Part shown: positions 4,269 to 5,049 of the stretch, one piece after another
Layout: each line of letters starts with the position of its first letter
Numbering within the stretch: position 1 is the stretch's first letter
Assembly (NCBI GenBank): GCA_016302925.1
Contig: JAEDMR010000147.1
Location: forward strand, 1-5,049
DNA: 5,049 nucleotides
Direction: 5' to 3'
From: Bacillota bacterium
GTDB lineage: Bacteria > Bacillota > Clostridia > Peptostreptococcales > Anaerovoracaceae
The notes under the pieces: model-generated
Told to the model about the DNA's origin: nothing
The model's database searches: none
What the model saw: the letters and a program-made list of their open reading frames with translations, nothing else
Program-made: the position numbers and the translations under genes

Positions 4269-5049
4269 CAGAAGAAGTTTCCTTTCTTGGCTTCCTGCAG
4301 ATAATCTGCGTCGATGGCGCCCTCTGCGAAGGTGGCCATACCGTTCATGGCAGCACAGGCAGTTTCCATGATCTTGAAGCTGATCGGACAGCCGCTTCCC
4401 TCACCCAGACGCATACCCAGATTGAAGTACGGCTTAACGCCCAGGGCATCCATGGCAATGAGGTAACCTTTTTCCTTGGACACGTGAGAACCGAACATGA
4501 AGCCGGTCACCTTCGGCGCAAGACGGGAAGCTGCCAGAGCTGCCACAGCAGAAATATAGCCGTCGATGACTACAGGCATCTTATAATAAGCCGCACCCAG
4601 GAAGGCGCCGACCATGGCACAGATGTCGAAACCGCCCGCCTCCGCCAGGATATCGATCACATCTTTTCCCTTGCAGCGGGAAATCGCCTCATCCACGATG
4701 CGGATCTTCTTCGCGAAGCCTTCATCATTGAGACCGCCGCCCCGGCCGACCACGTCTTCGCCGGTCCGGTCTGTCAGGGCTGCCAGGACGCAGGCAGAGG
4801 TGGTGGTGTTTCCAATCCCCATTTCGCCCACACCGAAGACCTGGTAGCCGCAGCGCTTCAGCGCTTCTACCGCTTCCATACCGGTATAAAGCGCAGCCAG
4901 TGCCTCTTCTCTGGTCATGGCAGGACCCTTGGCCAGATTTTTCGTACCGTTGGCAATCCGGCGGTTTACGATCCTGCGGGTAATCCCCTGCAGGCAGCCG
5001 TTATCGCTGCCCTGATGCTCTGTCATCTCATCGTGATACAGCTCTTCCG
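4268..5049 (-). CDS. cobT: Nicotinate-nucleotide:dimethylbenzimidazole phosphoribosyltransferase, 5' part outside the window
   Basis: CobT transfers the phosphoribosyl group of nicotinate mononucleotide to a lower-ligand base such as 5,6-dimethylbenzimidazole, giving alpha-ribazole phosphate. The frame is open to the right edge, so about 259 C-terminal residues are present; the family is usually about 350, so roughly the first 90 are missing. An in-frame ATG at 5026 is internal, not the start. Counting from that ATG, clear family segments are NGTKNLAKGPAMT (26-38), GEMGIGNTTTSA (67-78), GRGGGLNDEG (94-103), VIDGYISAVAAL (153-164), GSHVSKEKG (179-187) and RLGEGSG (206-212), where the Glu209 position matches the catalytic base of CobT. 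The stop shares one base with the start of the CobU-like gene. It is the first visible gene of the operon; the promoter is not in the window. The true base used as lower ligand cannot be read from sequence. Confidence 0.93.
   Translation of the reverse strand, partial: EELYHDEMTEHQGSDNGCLQGITRRIVNRRIANGTKNLAKGPAMTREEALAALYTGMEAVEALKRCGYQVFGVGEMGIGNTTTSACVLAALTDRTGEDVVGRGGGLNDEGFAKKIRIVDEAISRCKGKDVIDILAEAGGFDICAMVGAFLGAAYYKMPVVIDGYISAVAALAASRLAPKVTGFMFGSHVSKEKGYLIAMDALGVKPYFNLGMRLGEGSGCPISFKIMETACAAMNGMATFAEGAIDADYLQEAKKGNFF

Overview
The window reads as anaerobic, fairly GC-rich Bacillota DNA, most likely Clostridia or Negativicutes. This is an inference from the style of the proteins (a compact CopZ-like metallochaperone, an 'RWYYGSTD' type CobC phosphatase, strong AGGAGG ribosome binding sites), not from any marker gene. 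No rRNA, tRNA, CRISPR array or insertion sequence is visible.

Layout. (1) At the left edge is a small plus-strand heavy-metal-associated (CopZ-like) gene, about 32-238. (2) Positions 239-568 are a visibly A+T-rich convergent intergenic region. It carries two copies, 165 bp apart, of an unusual four-part symmetric motif, and it ends in an intrinsic terminator at 539-562. (3) From 569 to the right edge, everything is one tightly packed minus-strand operon. In transcription order it is: cobT (5' end beyond the window), a CobU-family nucleotide-binding protein, cobS, a second and much shorter CobU-like protein, a CobC-type histidine phosphatase, and last an M20 metallopeptidase whose ribosome binding site overlaps the cobC stop codon.

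How the genes work together. CobU activates adenosylcobinamide to the GDP-adenosylcobinamide intermediate. CobT makes alpha-ribazole phosphate from a lower-ligand base and nicotinate mononucleotide. CobS joins the two halves in the membrane. CobC removes the phosphate. This is the nucleotide-loop assembly branch of cobalamin synthesis and salvage. No corrin-ring genes are visible, and the operon promoter (and any cobalamin riboswitch) would lie to the right of the window.

The most interesting points are three. The intergenic motif array is conserved in its hexamers and spacing but not in its spacers. Two CobU-like proteins share the operon, and each lacks parts that the other keeps. A conserved-looking M20 peptidase is coupled to the end of a cobalamin operon. 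Two starts should be moved inward: the CopZ-like gene to 32 and cobS to 3666.
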